NCBI RefSeq assembly: GCF_000750955.1
Contig: NZ_CCEJ010000009.1
Coordinates: 1-64,000, forward strand
From: Criblamydia sequanensis CRIB-18
Lineage (GTDB): Bacteria > Chlamydiota > Chlamydiia > Chlamydiales > Criblamydiaceae
DNA: 64,000 bases
Direction: 5' to 3'
Shown in pieces: positions 24,650 to 33,412 of this stretch. The notes under the pieces were generated by a model. The model was given only the letters and a program-made list of their open reading frames with translations. It searched no databases and was not told the origin of the DNA. Each line of letters starts with the position of its first letter. Position 1 is the stretch's first letter. The position numbers and the translations under genes are program-made.

Positions 24650-25798
24650 ATGAGTTTTAAACATCTTGACATCTCTAGAGGCGTAAACTGGGTTCCTGCT
24701 CTTTTCATTGTCATTTATCAATCGATTCTTCTCCTATCGCTTCCCTTTTATTTGTATTATCATCCTCCCGGCATTGGTGTCGTTTTAGCGATGACGGTCT
24801 TGCTTTACCTAAGCGGCCTTGCCATAACAGCCGGCTATCATAGATATTTTTCCCATAAAGCTTATAAAACGTACCGCCCTATCGAAATAATTCTTCTTTT
24901 CTTCGGATCCATGGCGGTTCAAGGAAGCGCTTTAAGATGGTCTTTCGACCATAGGATCCATCACGCTCACGTGGATACGCCGAATGACCCTTACTCAATT
25001 GAAAAAGGATTTTGGTACGCGCATTTTCTTTGGCTTTTTGAAAAACCTAAAGAAATAGAGCCTAAGGTTGTAGGCGATCTTCTCCAAAACCCCTTAGTGA
25101 TGTTCCAACATAAGTTCCAGATCCCTTTAATGATCGTGACAAACGCCATTGCTTTCTTCGCAGTCGGCTGGCTTTTTGAAGATTATTTAGGAGCCTTTGT
25201 GATATCGCTTTGGTTAAGAATGTTTTGTCTTCATCACTTTACCTGGTTCATTAACTCCCTTGCCCACACTTGGGGAGACAAACCTTTTTCTCAAGAGCAA
25301 TCTGCCGTTAATAACTATGTCATTTCTTTGCTGACCTTTGGGGAAGGGTACCATAACTATCATCACACATTTGCAAATGACTATAGAAATGGCATTCGAT
25401 GGTATCATTTTGACCCGACAAAATGGCTTATTTATGGCCTAAGCTTAGTTGGCCTTACTTATAATTTAAGACGAATTGACAAAGCTTCTATCCAAAAAAG
25501 AATGGTAAATGAAAGAAAATCCCTGCTTCTTGAACAACTCAAAAAATGTTGGTACGTCAAAAGAGAAGACCTTGAAAAAGCAGTACTTGAAACATCGGAA
25601 AAAGTTCTTTCTAAGCTTGGAGAAGTGCAGAATCTAAAAAACCTCTACAAGAAAGCCAAGAAAGAAAAAGAATCAAGAGAATACCTTATTTCATTAAAAA
25701 GGGAATTAAAGTCTTTGAAAAAAGGTTTACAAGCGGATTGGAAAAATTGGAAAAAACTGGCTAAAACTATTATGCGGATGCAAGCCCTTCCCGCATAG
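24650..25798 (+). CDS. Membrane fatty acid desaturase (acyl-CoA delta-9 type)
   Basis: Di-iron membrane desaturase that introduces a double bond into acyl chains. The three histidine boxes are HRYFSH, HRIHH (in DHRIHHAHVDTPNDPYS) and HNYHH (GEGYHNYHHTFANDYRNG), as in stearoyl-CoA desaturases. Four membrane segments pair around them. The acyl-CoA-type core ends near residue 275, and a ~100-residue Lys/Glu-rich coiled tail (RMVNERKSLLLEQLKKCWY onward) follows, an addition of unknown role. The ATG at 24650 gives the expected MSFKHLDISRGVNWV start. Its 3' end overlaps the convergent transaldolase-family gene by 29 bases. Confidence 0.92.
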   Translation: MSFKHLDISRGVNWVPALFIVIYQSILLLSLPFYLYYHPPGIGVVLAMTVLLYLSGLAITAGYHRYFSHKAYKTYRPIEIILLFFGSMAVQGSALRWSFDHRIHHAHVDTPNDPYSIEKGFWYAHFLWLFEKPKEIEPKVVGDLLQNPLVMFQHKFQIPLMIVTNAIAFFAVGWLFEDYLGAFVISLWLRMFCLHHFTWFINSLAHTWGDKPFSQEQSAVNNYVISLLTFGEGYHNYHHTFANDYRNGIRWYHFDPTKWLIYGLSLVGLTYNLRRIDKASIQKRMVNERKSLLLEQLKKCWYVKREDLEKAVLETSEKVLSKLGEVQNLKNLYKKAKKEKESREYLISLKRELKSLKKGLQADWKNWKKLAKTIMRMQALPA

Positions 25799-26462
25799 GG
25801 CTTTCTCCCCTCTCAAAGAGGAAGTTCTTGGACTCTTGCCAATCCGATTGAAATTTTTGCAAAGCCAAGCTAACAGAGTCCGGGGTAGTCAGAAGCTGTT
25901 GAAAAACTGTCTTTGGAAGAGTGGCCGATTCAATACCAAATTCAGTGCCCTTATAAAGATGATCAAGCGATCTAATGCCGGCTGCCATAATGCGTGTTTT
26001 AAAACCATAATTCTTTTTCATCTTTACCATGAATTCAAGAAGCTGCGAAGGGTCTTTTCCCTCATCCGAGAACCTGCCGAGATAAGCTGCGACGCAAGGG
26101 ACACCCGCTTGAAATGCTAGAAAAGCTTGCCTAAATGAGATAACAGCTGTCGCTAAAAAATCAAGGTTCTTCTCTTGCAGCTCCTTCATTGCCATTATCC
26201 CTTCCGGCAAAACAGGAATTTTGGGTAAAATCCGACTAGAGATTTTATTTAAAAAAAGAGCTTGCTCAATCATTTCTACTTTAGTGTCCCCTAGAACCTG
26301 AATCGCAACAGGCCCTTTCTGAATGGACAAAAGCTCATCAATGATTTGCATCGGATTTTCTGAGGCCAAAAGCGTGGGATTCGTTGTCACTCCTTTTAGA
26401 ATCCCCATCTGATCAATTTTTTTTATAAGATCAATTTCAACACCGTCGAGCCAAAGTTCCAT
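25770..26462 (-). CDS. Transaldolase/fructose-6-phosphate aldolase-family protein
   Basis: A single TIM barrel of the small FSA/TalC type. The N-terminal strand is LWLDGVEIDLIKKIDQMG, followed by GVTTNPTLLASE. The Schiff-base lysine sits in ILPKIPVLPEGIMAM, and the C-terminal strands include TRIMAAGIRSLDHLYKGTEFGIESATLPKTVFQ. It probably interconverts sugar phosphates (transaldolase) or splits fructose 6-phosphate. At 230 residues it is of normal length. The C-terminal tail carries FQSDWQ, a string also encoded in the neighbouring gene. It lies 27 bases downstream of the HicA-domain gene and may be co-transcribed. Confidence 0.82.
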   Translation of the reverse strand: MELWLDGVEIDLIKKIDQMGILKGVTTNPTLLASENPMQIIDELLSIQKGPVAIQVLGDTKVEMIEQALFLNKISSRILPKIPVLPEGIMAMKELQEKNLDFLATAVISFRQAFLAFQAGVPCVAAYLGRFSDEGKDPSQLLEFMVKMKKNYGFKTRIMAAGIRSLDHLYKGTEFGIESATLPKTVFQQLLTTPDSVSLALQKFQSDWQESKNFLFERGESPMREGLASA

Positions 26463-26489
26463 AATCCCTCCAAAAAAGTGCGCCCAAGC

Positions 26490-28682
26490 TTAATTATTCG
26501 ATACCCCCATTTTAATGCTATTTTTCACATTTTGAACAGTCTTTATGGGTAATCCATCTCTTTTATTATTAATAGGCACTGTTACCCTTCCAAGGTCACT
26601 TCTACCTGGCAAAACAAATTGCGCATGACCGCCAATGCTTTTTTTTCGCTCCCAACCGGCTTTTATTAGCTCTTTGAGAAGTTCTTTGGAAGAGACATTT
26701 CTAAAGTTTTCTCTGTTTTCAGACCTTTTTTTGGACCTTGGCTCTTTTATCCCGCCTTTAGCTTGCCAATCCGATTGAAATAACTCTATTTTTTTTGCAA
26801 TAAGTGTCTTTTCTATCGCCTCTTTGGATTCTCCACCGCTTTCTTCCTCTTCAAAAAAAGGCTTTTCTATAGGAAGAGAACGCTCCCCTTCCAACTTTTT
26901 TTCATCAATCGGCTCGTTAACCGGCAAGGAATTCTGTGTTAAGGAAACTTGAGAAGACGTTTTCTTCTCAATTTTTTTAGCTTTGGAATCCGGATTTTTT
27001 TGCTGTTTTCTCTGCTGTGTTTTTTTCTTAAAAGCAGGTTTCGATTTACCTTTCTTTTTAACGGGTTTTTCTTGAGCTCTCTTCTCTTCTATCAAGTAGA
27101 GCATTTTTCTTCTAAGATAGGTTACTGAAGCCGCAAGCGACGATAAGCTTTCAAAGAATTCTTCCATCGTTTTAAGTTGATATAAAAAAATATCTAGCGT
27201 TAACCTTGCCCCTTTATCTTCTCGAATTTGAATTTCCTCTAGGATCTTTCTAAAAATTTGAACTCTTGTAAAAGACATGTTTTCAATAAAGACTTCCATT
27301 TCTTCAATCAAATGCAGCGACCCAAAATAAAGATAGAGGACATCCTCGTTTTTTAATTTTTTATAACTCCTAAGAGCCATTTCAATCGCATGAAGATCCT
27401 CTCTTTCATCTCCTAGGGCTTCCTGCTTTAGTTTTTCCAAAATGAGACTTATTGTTAAAAAAAAATTTTCCTTGGCTTTAACTTCTACGCACCCTTTTGT
27501 CTCTCTTACTAGAACCTCTAATGCCATGACGAGAGCATGATTCATGGATTCAATCCCGCTTAAGGTAAATGAATAAATATTAGGTTTTGCCACTTCAATT
27601 TGATGCTTCATTTTTTCAAATCGTGTCAGATTATTCAGGCTGGATAACACCTCTGATTTCTGCTGGTCTTCTCTTTCTTTTTCCGACGCTTCTTCGCACA
27701 AGGCAAGAGTATGTGCGGTATTGTTATAAATCAAAGTTTGTAAAAGTTTTATATCTTTAGGTTGAATTGTTTTTTTTAAATAATGATCAACATACTTGAT
27801 TGCCGAGGAAATGCCTAGAATAGCCTCGTCTTCTCCCGGAAATACTTCTTTTATGGCTATCTTTAAATGAACTAAAAAAGATTTAGCGCAATTAAGCCAA
27901 TCTGTAACCGTTCTTTTAGGTTCAGGCTCTAGAGAGTCATCCAAATTAGCAGGGGCGCTAAGAAGAATCTTCATCACACTATCAGATTTTTTTTTGATGA
28001 GCCCCGAAAGGAAGGTAAATTGATCCATTATTCTTAAAACTTGTGCTTCTAGCTCTTTCCCCTTGTTTGAAAGAAAAAATTTTTCAACATAAGGGTCTTT
28101 TTCAATCAAGGCATCTTTTAATTTAACAATGGTTTCATCAAAAATATGAACTAAGGTAATAAAAAAATCTTCCTTAGTTAAGAAAAAAAGAGAATGGGTA
28201 TTGCCACTTATTCTATAATCAATGCCCGTTAAAAAAAAATGAATAATGGCAACTTTACCCCTTAATTGCTTCAGTTCATGGGTTAATTTAATTTCTTTCA
28301 AAGGAAGGTTTTTATAAATTTTTGGAAGCTGACTTTGAATTTCGATTAAAATAAAATCTGAGATAGAAATCTTTATTGATTTCATCCAACCGGGAGCAAG
28401 TGAAAAAAGCCTAGACTTAATTAAGCTAAGAGCATGCTCGCACTCATCCCTTCTTGCTTTGCAGCATCTTTCAAGTTTTAAAGCGACGTTTGCTTGATGT
28501 GCAACCTTTTTATTGATAGCATCTTTGCTCTCAGGCTTTAGAGACAATGGTTTTGTTGAAGATCCAGAAGCTGCTCTATTATCCGGTCTAATTGAAATAG
28601 AACTACTCGTTTGAAAGTTCTCTTCTTTTGCAATATACAAATCGGTATTAGAAAAGAGGCCCTCTTTTGGTAAAGCCTGCAT
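26490..28682 (-). CDS. Large helical protein with C-terminal HicA-like domain
   Basis: A 730-residue protein in three parts. Residues ~1-520 are predicted all-helical with no recognised family. About 530-640 is a Lys/Glu-rich low-complexity linker (KKKGKSKPAFKKKTQQRKQQ). The last ~75 residues look like a HicA-type dsRNA-binding-fold domain: SSKELLKELIKAGWERKKS, GGHAQFVLPGR, GRVTVPINNKRDGLPIKTVQNVKNSI. HicA toxins are ~60-residue stand-alone mRNA interferases whose catalytic His lies in a GSHH-like motif; here GGHAQF keeps that His. No HicB antitoxin adjoins. The role could be RNA binding rather than cleavage. The start at 28682 follows repeat copy B directly. Confidence 0.72.
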   Translation of the reverse strand: MQALPKEGLFSNTDLYIAKEENFQTSSSISIRPDNRAASGSSTKPLSLKPESKDAINKKVAHQANVALKLERCCKARRDECEHALSLIKSRLFSLAPGWMKSIKISISDFILIEIQSQLPKIYKNLPLKEIKLTHELKQLRGKVAIIHFFLTGIDYRISGNTHSLFFLTKEDFFITLVHIFDETIVKLKDALIEKDPYVEKFFLSNKGKELEAQVLRIMDQFTFLSGLIKKKSDSVMKILLSAPANLDDSLEPEPKRTVTDWLNCAKSFLVHLKIAIKEVFPGEDEAILGISSAIKYVDHYLKKTIQPKDIKLLQTLIYNNTAHTLALCEEASEKEREDQQKSEVLSSLNNLTRFEKMKHQIEVAKPNIYSFTLSGIESMNHALVMALEVLVRETKGCVEVKAKENFFLTISLILEKLKQEALGDEREDLHAIEMALRSYKKLKNEDVLYLYFGSLHLIEEMEVFIENMSFTRVQIFRKILEEIQIREDKGARLTLDIFLYQLKTMEEFFESLSSLAASVTYLRRKMLYLIEEKRAQEKPVKKKGKSKPAFKKKTQQRKQQKNPDSKAKKIEKKTSSQVSLTQNSLPVNEPIDEKKLEGERSLPIEKPFFEEEESGGESKEAIEKTLIAKKIELFQSDWQAKGGIKEPRSKKRSENRENFRNVSSKELLKELIKAGWERKKSIGGHAQFVLPGRSDLGRVTVPINNKRDGLPIKTVQNVKNSIKMGVSNN

Positions 28683-28712
28683 AAAAGCTCCTATCTAGAT
28701 GAGCTAAAAAAG

Positions 28713-28817
28713 ACTTTTTTGAAATTCCATTTGATTGTTAAAATGGCACTTTTTACATCTTTTTTGCTAATTTTTAATCATATGCTCTCATATGTTTTCA
28801 AAATTATCAAAAAATTT
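28713..28817 (-). repeat. Two-copy ~105-bp intergenic element, copy B
   Basis: Reverse-oriented copy of the element at 13621-13729. Identical blocks are 28784-28802 and 28727-28746; the second holds the conserved CCATTT/AAATGG hairpin. It ends about 30 bases upstream of the HicA-domain gene, as copy A ends about 35 bases upstream of upp. A plus-strand ORF (28743-28880, 45 codons) parallels the 29-codon ORF of copy A (both contain LSYVFK and IKKF), but neither has a ribosome site. Confidence 0.75.
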
Positions 28818-28854
28818 ACGCAAAAAAAGCTCATTTTTTCCCTCAAAGCGATTT

Positions 28855-29646
28855 CTATAGAAAGTCTAGTGAAGCGATAAAGCTATAGACCTCTTCTACA
28901 TCATTTAAAAAATAGCCCGCATTTGTTTTTCGTAAAGGGTTCATCACACAAACAGTAACCGCTTTTCCATCTAATGTTTTAAAAGCATTTTCATCTGTTG
29001 CATCATCCCCAAAATAAAAAACAAGCGGTTCTATCTTTTTTTTAGAATCTTCTCTTTCCAAAATCCAAAGAACAGCAGATCCTTTATGCCAATCTACGTT
29101 GGGCTTTACCTCAACTACGCGTTTTCCATGCTGCAAGCTAAGATATTTTGTTTTAGATAGGGAGTTAAAAACTAGTTCTAAAGCCTTTTTTTCCACCTCA
29201 ACATCCGCAAGCCTATAGTGAACGGCAAAACAAAAATGCTTGTTCTCGATAAATATTCCGGGAAGCGGGGATATTTTTTTTTGAAGTACTGAAGTTACTT
29301 CCATATACTCTTCTTGAGCCAATCTTGGGATTGGAATTTGAAAAAGCTCACCTTCAGGAGTTTCAATTTCAAGGCCATGGCTCCCAACATAATAGATGCC
29401 TTCAACCCCGACCCTCTCTTTCAAGTCTATCAAATTTCGTCCGCTTACTATCGCAATTGGCATTTTCATTTTAATGTCAGACAGTATCTTTTTCCGATGC
29501 TCGCTTAAAAACGCAAGATCAGGTGTCGCAACAATAGGTGTAAGAGTGCCATCAAAATCAAAAAAAAGGAAAGGGGCATTCATTTTAGCAAGAGCCATTA
29601 GCTCTTCTTTATGATCATTTAAAAAGGCAGTTTTTTCGTAAACCAT
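28855..29646 (-). CDS. otsB: Trehalose-6-phosphate phosphatase (HAD family)
   Basis: HAD hydrolase converting trehalose 6-phosphate to trehalose. The nucleophile motif is FFDFDGTLTPI near residue 30, with IVSGRNLIDLKERVGV (motif II region), GSHGLEIE, KPNVDWHKGSAVLWILE and the motif IV YFGDDATDENAFK. The cap domain fits OtsB, and 263 residues is normal. No OtsA synthase lies beside it, so trehalose 6-phosphate must be made from an unlinked gene. Trehalose serves as an osmolyte or stress protectant. Upstream lies the LysE exporter gene on the same strand, 29 bases away, and the two may share a transcript. Confidence 0.9.
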   Translation of the reverse strand: MVYEKTAFLNDHKEELMALAKMNAPFLFFDFDGTLTPIVATPDLAFLSEHRKKILSDIKMKMPIAIVSGRNLIDLKERVGVEGIYYVGSHGLEIETPEGELFQIPIPRLAQEEYMEVTSVLQKKISPLPGIFIENKHFCFAVHYRLADVEVEKKALELVFNSLSKTKYLSLQHGKRVVEVKPNVDWHKGSAVLWILEREDSKKKIEPLVFYFGDDATDENAFKTLDGKAVTVCVMNPLRKTNAGYFLNDVEEVYSFIASLDFL

Positions 29647-29675
29647 AATTTTTAATCAAAAGCTTTATTCTTGAA

Positions 29676-30329
29676 CTACATAAAGAAAGGCACTTCTTGC
29701 TGAGACAATTTATAGGCAATATAAAACACAAAACAGGCGACCACAATATCAAGAACGCGAGATGCTTTATGGCTTTTAAAAAGAGGCCTTAAAAATTTAG
29801 CTCCATAGCCAAGAGAAAAAAACCAGACAATCGATGCTACTGTTGCGCCTATAAGAAATGAAAACTTTTGGGAGTAATCCTGGATCGCCGCAGCATAGCC
29901 CCCAATAACGATAGTCGTCTCTAAAATTCCTTGCGGATTTAAAAGACTGAAGCCAAGAGCTGTTAAAATCGATCTTTGCAAGCTTGCAACCCCTTCTTCG
30001 CCCTCTAAGGATTCTGCCGTAACTTTTCCTTTCCAAGCTCGATACAAGCAGTGAAATCCATAGTAGACAAGAAAAAAAGAAGCGAGATACATGACCCATC
30101 GCTTTACGTTAGGATAACCATCCAAAGCCATCCCAATTCCGGTTCCGCCTATCCAAATTAAAAAAACATCTGATAGCGAACAGACTAAAGCTGTTGCAAA
30201 CACGTGTCTTCCAAGCAAGCCCTGTCTTAAAACGTATAAGTTTTGAACCCCTATAGGAAAGATTAAATTAATAGCGAGAATAAAGCCCTTAATAAAAGTG
30301 CTAAAATCAACTTCCAGATCTTCAATCAT
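29676..30329 (-). CDS. LysE/ArgO-family amino acid exporter
   Basis: A 217-residue inner-membrane protein with about six hydrophobic segments. The family's IGVQNLYVLRQGLLGRH motif is near residues 27-43, and ALGFSLLNPQGILETTIVIGG corresponds to the conserved NPxxxxd-type motif of LysE exporters. Members export lysine, arginine or related amino acids and prevent toxic build-up when peptides are degraded, consistent with the peptidases in this window. The start at 30329 was kept; an ATG further in is less likely because it would truncate helix 1. First gene of a possible LysE-otsB unit. Confidence 0.86.
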   Translation of the reverse strand: MIEDLEVDFSTFIKGFILAINLIFPIGVQNLYVLRQGLLGRHVFATALVCSLSDVFLIWIGGTGIGMALDGYPNVKRWVMYLASFFLVYYGFHCLYRAWKGKVTAESLEGEEGVASLQRSILTALGFSLLNPQGILETTIVIGGYAAAIQDYSQKFSFLIGATVASIVWFFSLGYGAKFLRPLFKSHKASRVLDIVVACFVFYIAYKLSQQEVPFFM

Positions 30330-30595
30330 ACCATATCGTTTCCAAAAGGTTAGTAATACTCAATTCCTAGAAATTAGGATAGAGGCATTTTACTTCGAAT
30401 AGAAAAAATTAAACTAACTATTTTTTTACCTACTATAATAGCTTAACTTTCCAAAAAAATAAAAAACCTATTTTAGTGATATTTATAATTTTTTTTTAAA
30501 AATCAGTATATCAAAAATAGTTTACCTATCACGACAACATTTTATTTACCAAAAGCTTAACTTAAGGTATATTTCTTTCAGTTTCTCAATCACTT
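30330..30595. other. AT-rich intergenic region
   Basis: 266 bases between the divergent LysE-type gene and tRNA-Leu. No ORF, no convincing hairpin and no RNA motif were recognised. It presumably holds the promoters of both neighbours, but no clear -35/-10 pair stands out. Confidence 0.4.
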
Positions 30596-30679
30596 GCGGC
30601 CATGGCGGAACTGGTAGACGCGCTAGATTCAGGTTCTAGTCGGGGCAACCCGGTGGATGTTCGAGTCATCTTGGCCGCA
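30596..30679 (+). tRNA. tRNA-Leu (anticodon CAG)
   Basis: An 84-base type II cloverleaf. Acceptor stem GCGGCCA pairs with TGGCCGC and is followed by A. The anticodon stem CTAGA/TCTAG encloses loop TTCAGGT, giving anticodon CAG. A short variable arm (GTCGGGGCAACCCGGT) and a GTTCGAGTC T-loop are present. CCA is not encoded. The CAG anticodon reads CUG. Confidence 0.95.
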
Positions 30680-30774
30680 CTTTTTTCTCAAGCTTTTATT
30701 TTCAAAAACAAAGTTCTTACCTTTAATTTTTTTTGCCAATTGGGTAAACATTCTCCTAAAAATAAGGATCTTCT

Positions 30775-31434
30775 ATGAAAAAAAAAGCCTTAATTTTAGC
30801 CGGCGCTCCTATTAACCATTTTGAGAAGGAAGAACTTAGACACGAAATCGAAAACTATTCTTTTGTTGTGGCAGCAGACAGCGGTCTTGACTTCTGTTTT
30901 GAAATCGGGGTCCTCCCCGACCTTGCTGTCGGAGATTTCGATTCCTCGAAAAGAGTGCAGGATTTAGAGAAAAGCCGCGCCCTTTTTTTCTCAAGGGATA
31001 AGGATTTAACCGATCTTGAAATTGCGATCAATGAGGTTGAAAAACGAGGCTTTGAAGAAATTTTTATCTATGGCGGCCTTGGAGGCTTGAGCCGGCATGG
31101 TTTGACAAACCTTATTTTAGCGGCAAGGCACCCTTTAAAAATTTTTTTTCTTACAGATAATGAATTTGTTTTTGCTGTCAACCGCCCCATTCAGCTGAAC
31201 GTTCAAAAAGGCCAGCTTATTTCGCTTCTACCACTTCTTTCAAAACCTACGGTGACTACAAAAAACTTAAAGTGGGAAATTGAAAATAGAATTCTTGATT
31301 CACACTTTTTTAGCGTGTCAAATGAATGTCTTAGGGAAGAGGTCTCTCTTTGGATTGAAGAGGGCTGTTTTATTTGCTTATTAGAAAAATTTAAAGGAAG
31401 TGAATTAAAATTTAAATTTATTGATAAAGTTTAA
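30775..31434 (+). CDS. Thiamine diphosphokinase
   Basis: Makes thiamine diphosphate from thiamine and ATP. Characteristic motifs are VVAADSGLDFCFEIGVLPDLAVGDFDS and SRDKDLTDLEIAINEVEKRG, the substrate- and metal-binding Asp motifs of the TPK catalytic domain, then IYGGLGGLSRHGLTNLIL. The C-terminal beta domain carries ISLLPLL and the LKWEIENR segment typical of the thiamine-binding domain. At 219 residues it is full length. The ATG at 30775 follows AAGGATC. It indicates scavenging of host or environmental thiamine rather than de novo synthesis. Confidence 0.88.
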   Translation: MKKKALILAGAPINHFEKEELRHEIENYSFVVAADSGLDFCFEIGVLPDLAVGDFDSSKRVQDLEKSRALFFSRDKDLTDLEIAINEVEKRGFEEIFIYGGLGGLSRHGLTNLILAARHPLKIFFLTDNEFVFAVNRPIQLNVQKGQLISLLPLLSKPTVTTKNLKWEIENRILDSHFFSVSNECLREEVSLWIEEGCFICLLEKFKGSELKFKFIDKV

Positions 31435-31466
31435 GATCTCAATAGGTAAAAATTACGAGAGCAGGG

Positions 31467-31496
31467 TTGCTTTCATTATAAAAAACCGAGTATACT
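31467..31496 (+). promoter_or_regulatory. Sigma-70-type promoter for lepA
   Basis: TTGCTT (31467-31472) and TATACT (31491-31496) are spaced by 18 bases and lie about 90 bases before the lepA start. Confidence 0.55.
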
Positions 31497-31585
31497 CCTA
31501 CCTTGCATAATGCTTATTTAAAAAACTGTCTAAAAACTTAATTTGTATAGATTTCTTGATAACTGCCTTAAAAAAATGAATTACA

Positions 31586-33394
31586 ATGACAAAACAATAT
31601 AGCCTCAAACATATTCGAAATTTTTCAATCATTGCCCATATCGATCACGGCAAGTCGACAATAGCGGATAGGCTTCTCGAACTTACTAAAACGGTGGCTG
31701 AACGTGATATGCAAGAGCAGCTCCTCGATGATATGGATCTTGAAAGAGAGCGAGGCATCACCATTAAAGCTCACCCTGTCACCATGGCTTATGAGGCAAA
31801 AGACGGACAAACCTATCAAATCAATTTTATCGATACCCCGGGGCACGTTGATTTTTCCTATGAGGTTTCAAGATCCCTTTCAGCTTGCGAAGGAGCCCTT
31901 CTTGTTGTAGATGCAGCGCAAGGAGTGCAAGCGCAGACGCTTGCAAATGTGCATCTTGCTATCGATAGAGACTTAGAAATCGTTCCGGTTCTTAACAAAA
32001 TCGACCTTCCGGCAGCAGACCCTGAGTCTGTAAGACAGCAAATCGAAGAAGTGGTCGGAATAGACGCATCAGGTGCGATTGCTTGCTCTGCAAAAACAGG
32101 CGTTGGGATTGCCGATATTTTAGAGCGCATCGTAACTAATATGCCCCCGCCAAAAGAGCCTGAAGATGATCTTTTAAGAGCTCTTATCTTTGACTCCCAC
32201 TATGACAATTATCAAGGGGTCATGGTTTATGTCAGGGTTATGAGCGGCGAGGTCAGAAAAGGCTCTCTCATTAAAATGATGGCGACAAATAAAAATTATG
32301 AAGTTCAAGAAGTCGGAATTTTCACACCTTCTGAAAAACCGACCGATAGCTTAAAACCGGGTGAGGTCGGCTACTTAATCGCAAATATTAAAAATACACA
32401 GGATATTAAAATAGGCGACACCGTCACCTCTCAAAAAAATCCGGCGCCTTTGCCACTGCCTGGCTTTAAACACATTTCACCTGTTGTCTTTGCCGGCATT
32501 TATCCGGTGGATTCCTCTGATTTTGAAGCCCTTCGAGATGCGCTTGCCAAATTACAGCTAAATGATTCGGCGCTTCATATTGAGCAAGAAAGCAGCATGG
32601 CTTTAGGGTTTGGGTACCGCTGCGGATTTTTAGGGCTTCTCCACCTTGAAATTGTCTTTGAGAGGCTGCAAAGGGAATTTGACCTTGATATCATTTCAAC
32701 CGCTCCAAGCGTCGTCTATAAATGCCTGATTAATGACGGTCAAGTAGTTGATATTGATAGCCCCGCCCATTACCCTGACCCCTCAACTATTGAGTCAATA
32801 GAAGAACCTTGGGTGGTTTGCCATGTCATGATCCCAAGCGAATTCCTTGGAACAATCATGAATCTTTGCATGGATAAAAGAGGAAGCCTGGAAAAAACCG
32901 ATACCCTCAGCATGGATCGGCTTTTATTGACCTACAAGTTGCCTCTAAATGAAATTATTACCGATTTTAATGACAAATTAAAATCCATGACTCGCGGCTA
33001 CGGGTCTTTTGATTATGAATTCGATAACTACCGTGAAAGCGACATCATCAAACTTGAAATCAAAGTTAATGATGAGCCGGTAGATGCGTTTTCTTGTCTT
33101 GTTCATCGAAGCAAAGCTGAAGCCAAGGGAAGAAGCATTTGCGCAAAACTTAAAGAAGTTATTCCAAGACAGCTTTTTAAAATTCCAATTCAAGCAGCCA
33201 TCGGCGGCAAGATCATTGGCCGGGAAACCATCAATGCCTTGTCTAAAAACGTGACTGCTAAATGCTATGGTGGAGATATTTCCCGAAAAAGAAAACTATG
33301 GGAAAAGCAAAAGAAAGGTAAAAAGCGCATGAAAGAAATTGGCAAAGTAAGCATCCCCCAAAATGCCTTCATGGAAGTTTTGAAAACAGATTAA
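31586..33394 (+). CDS. lepA: Elongation factor 4 (ribosome back-translocase)
   Basis: Translational GTPase LepA. G1 [16 protein letters not shown] (near residue 16), G2 with RGITIKA, G3 [13 protein letters not shown]4 NKIDLP and the G5 serine motif (CSAKTG) are all present. EF-G-like domains follow. The LepA-specific C-terminal domain ends with [22 protein letters not shown] and [11 protein letters not shown], its signature. It is 602 residues, full length, and helps ribosomes under ionic or stress imbalance. The ATG at 31586 aligns with the family start ([20 protein letters not shown]). It is followed within 18 bases by uppS, so both may be read from the same transcript. Confidence 0.98.
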   Translation: MTKQYSLKHIRNFSIIAHIDHGKSTIADRLLELTKTVAERDMQEQLLDDMDLERERGITIKAHPVTMAYEAKDGQTYQINFIDTPGHVDFSYEVSRSLSACEGALLVVDAAQGVQAQTLANVHLAIDRDLEIVPVLNKIDLPAADPESVRQQIEEVVGIDASGAIACSAKTGVGIADILERIVTNMPPPKEPEDDLLRALIFDSHYDNYQGVMVYVRVMSGEVRKGSLIKMMATNKNYEVQEVGIFTPSEKPTDSLKPGEVGYLIANIKNTQDIKIGDTVTSQKNPAPLPLPGFKHISPVVFAGIYPVDSSDFEALRDALAKLQLNDSALHIEQESSMALGFGYRCGFLGLLHLEIVFERLQREFDLDIISTAPSVVYKCLINDGQVVDIDSPAHYPDPSTIESIEEPWVVCHVMIPSEFLGTIMNLCMDKRGSLEKTDTLSMDRLLLTYKLPLNEIITDFNDKLKSMTRGYGSFDYEFDNYRESDIIKLEIKVNDEPVDAFSCLVHRSKAEAKGRSICAKLKEVIPRQLFKIPIQAAIGGKIIGRETINALSKNVTAKCYGGDISRKRKLWEKQKKGKKRMKEIGKVSIPQNAFMEVLKTD

Positions 33395-33412
33395 GGATAA
33401 GGTTCCAGGTTA

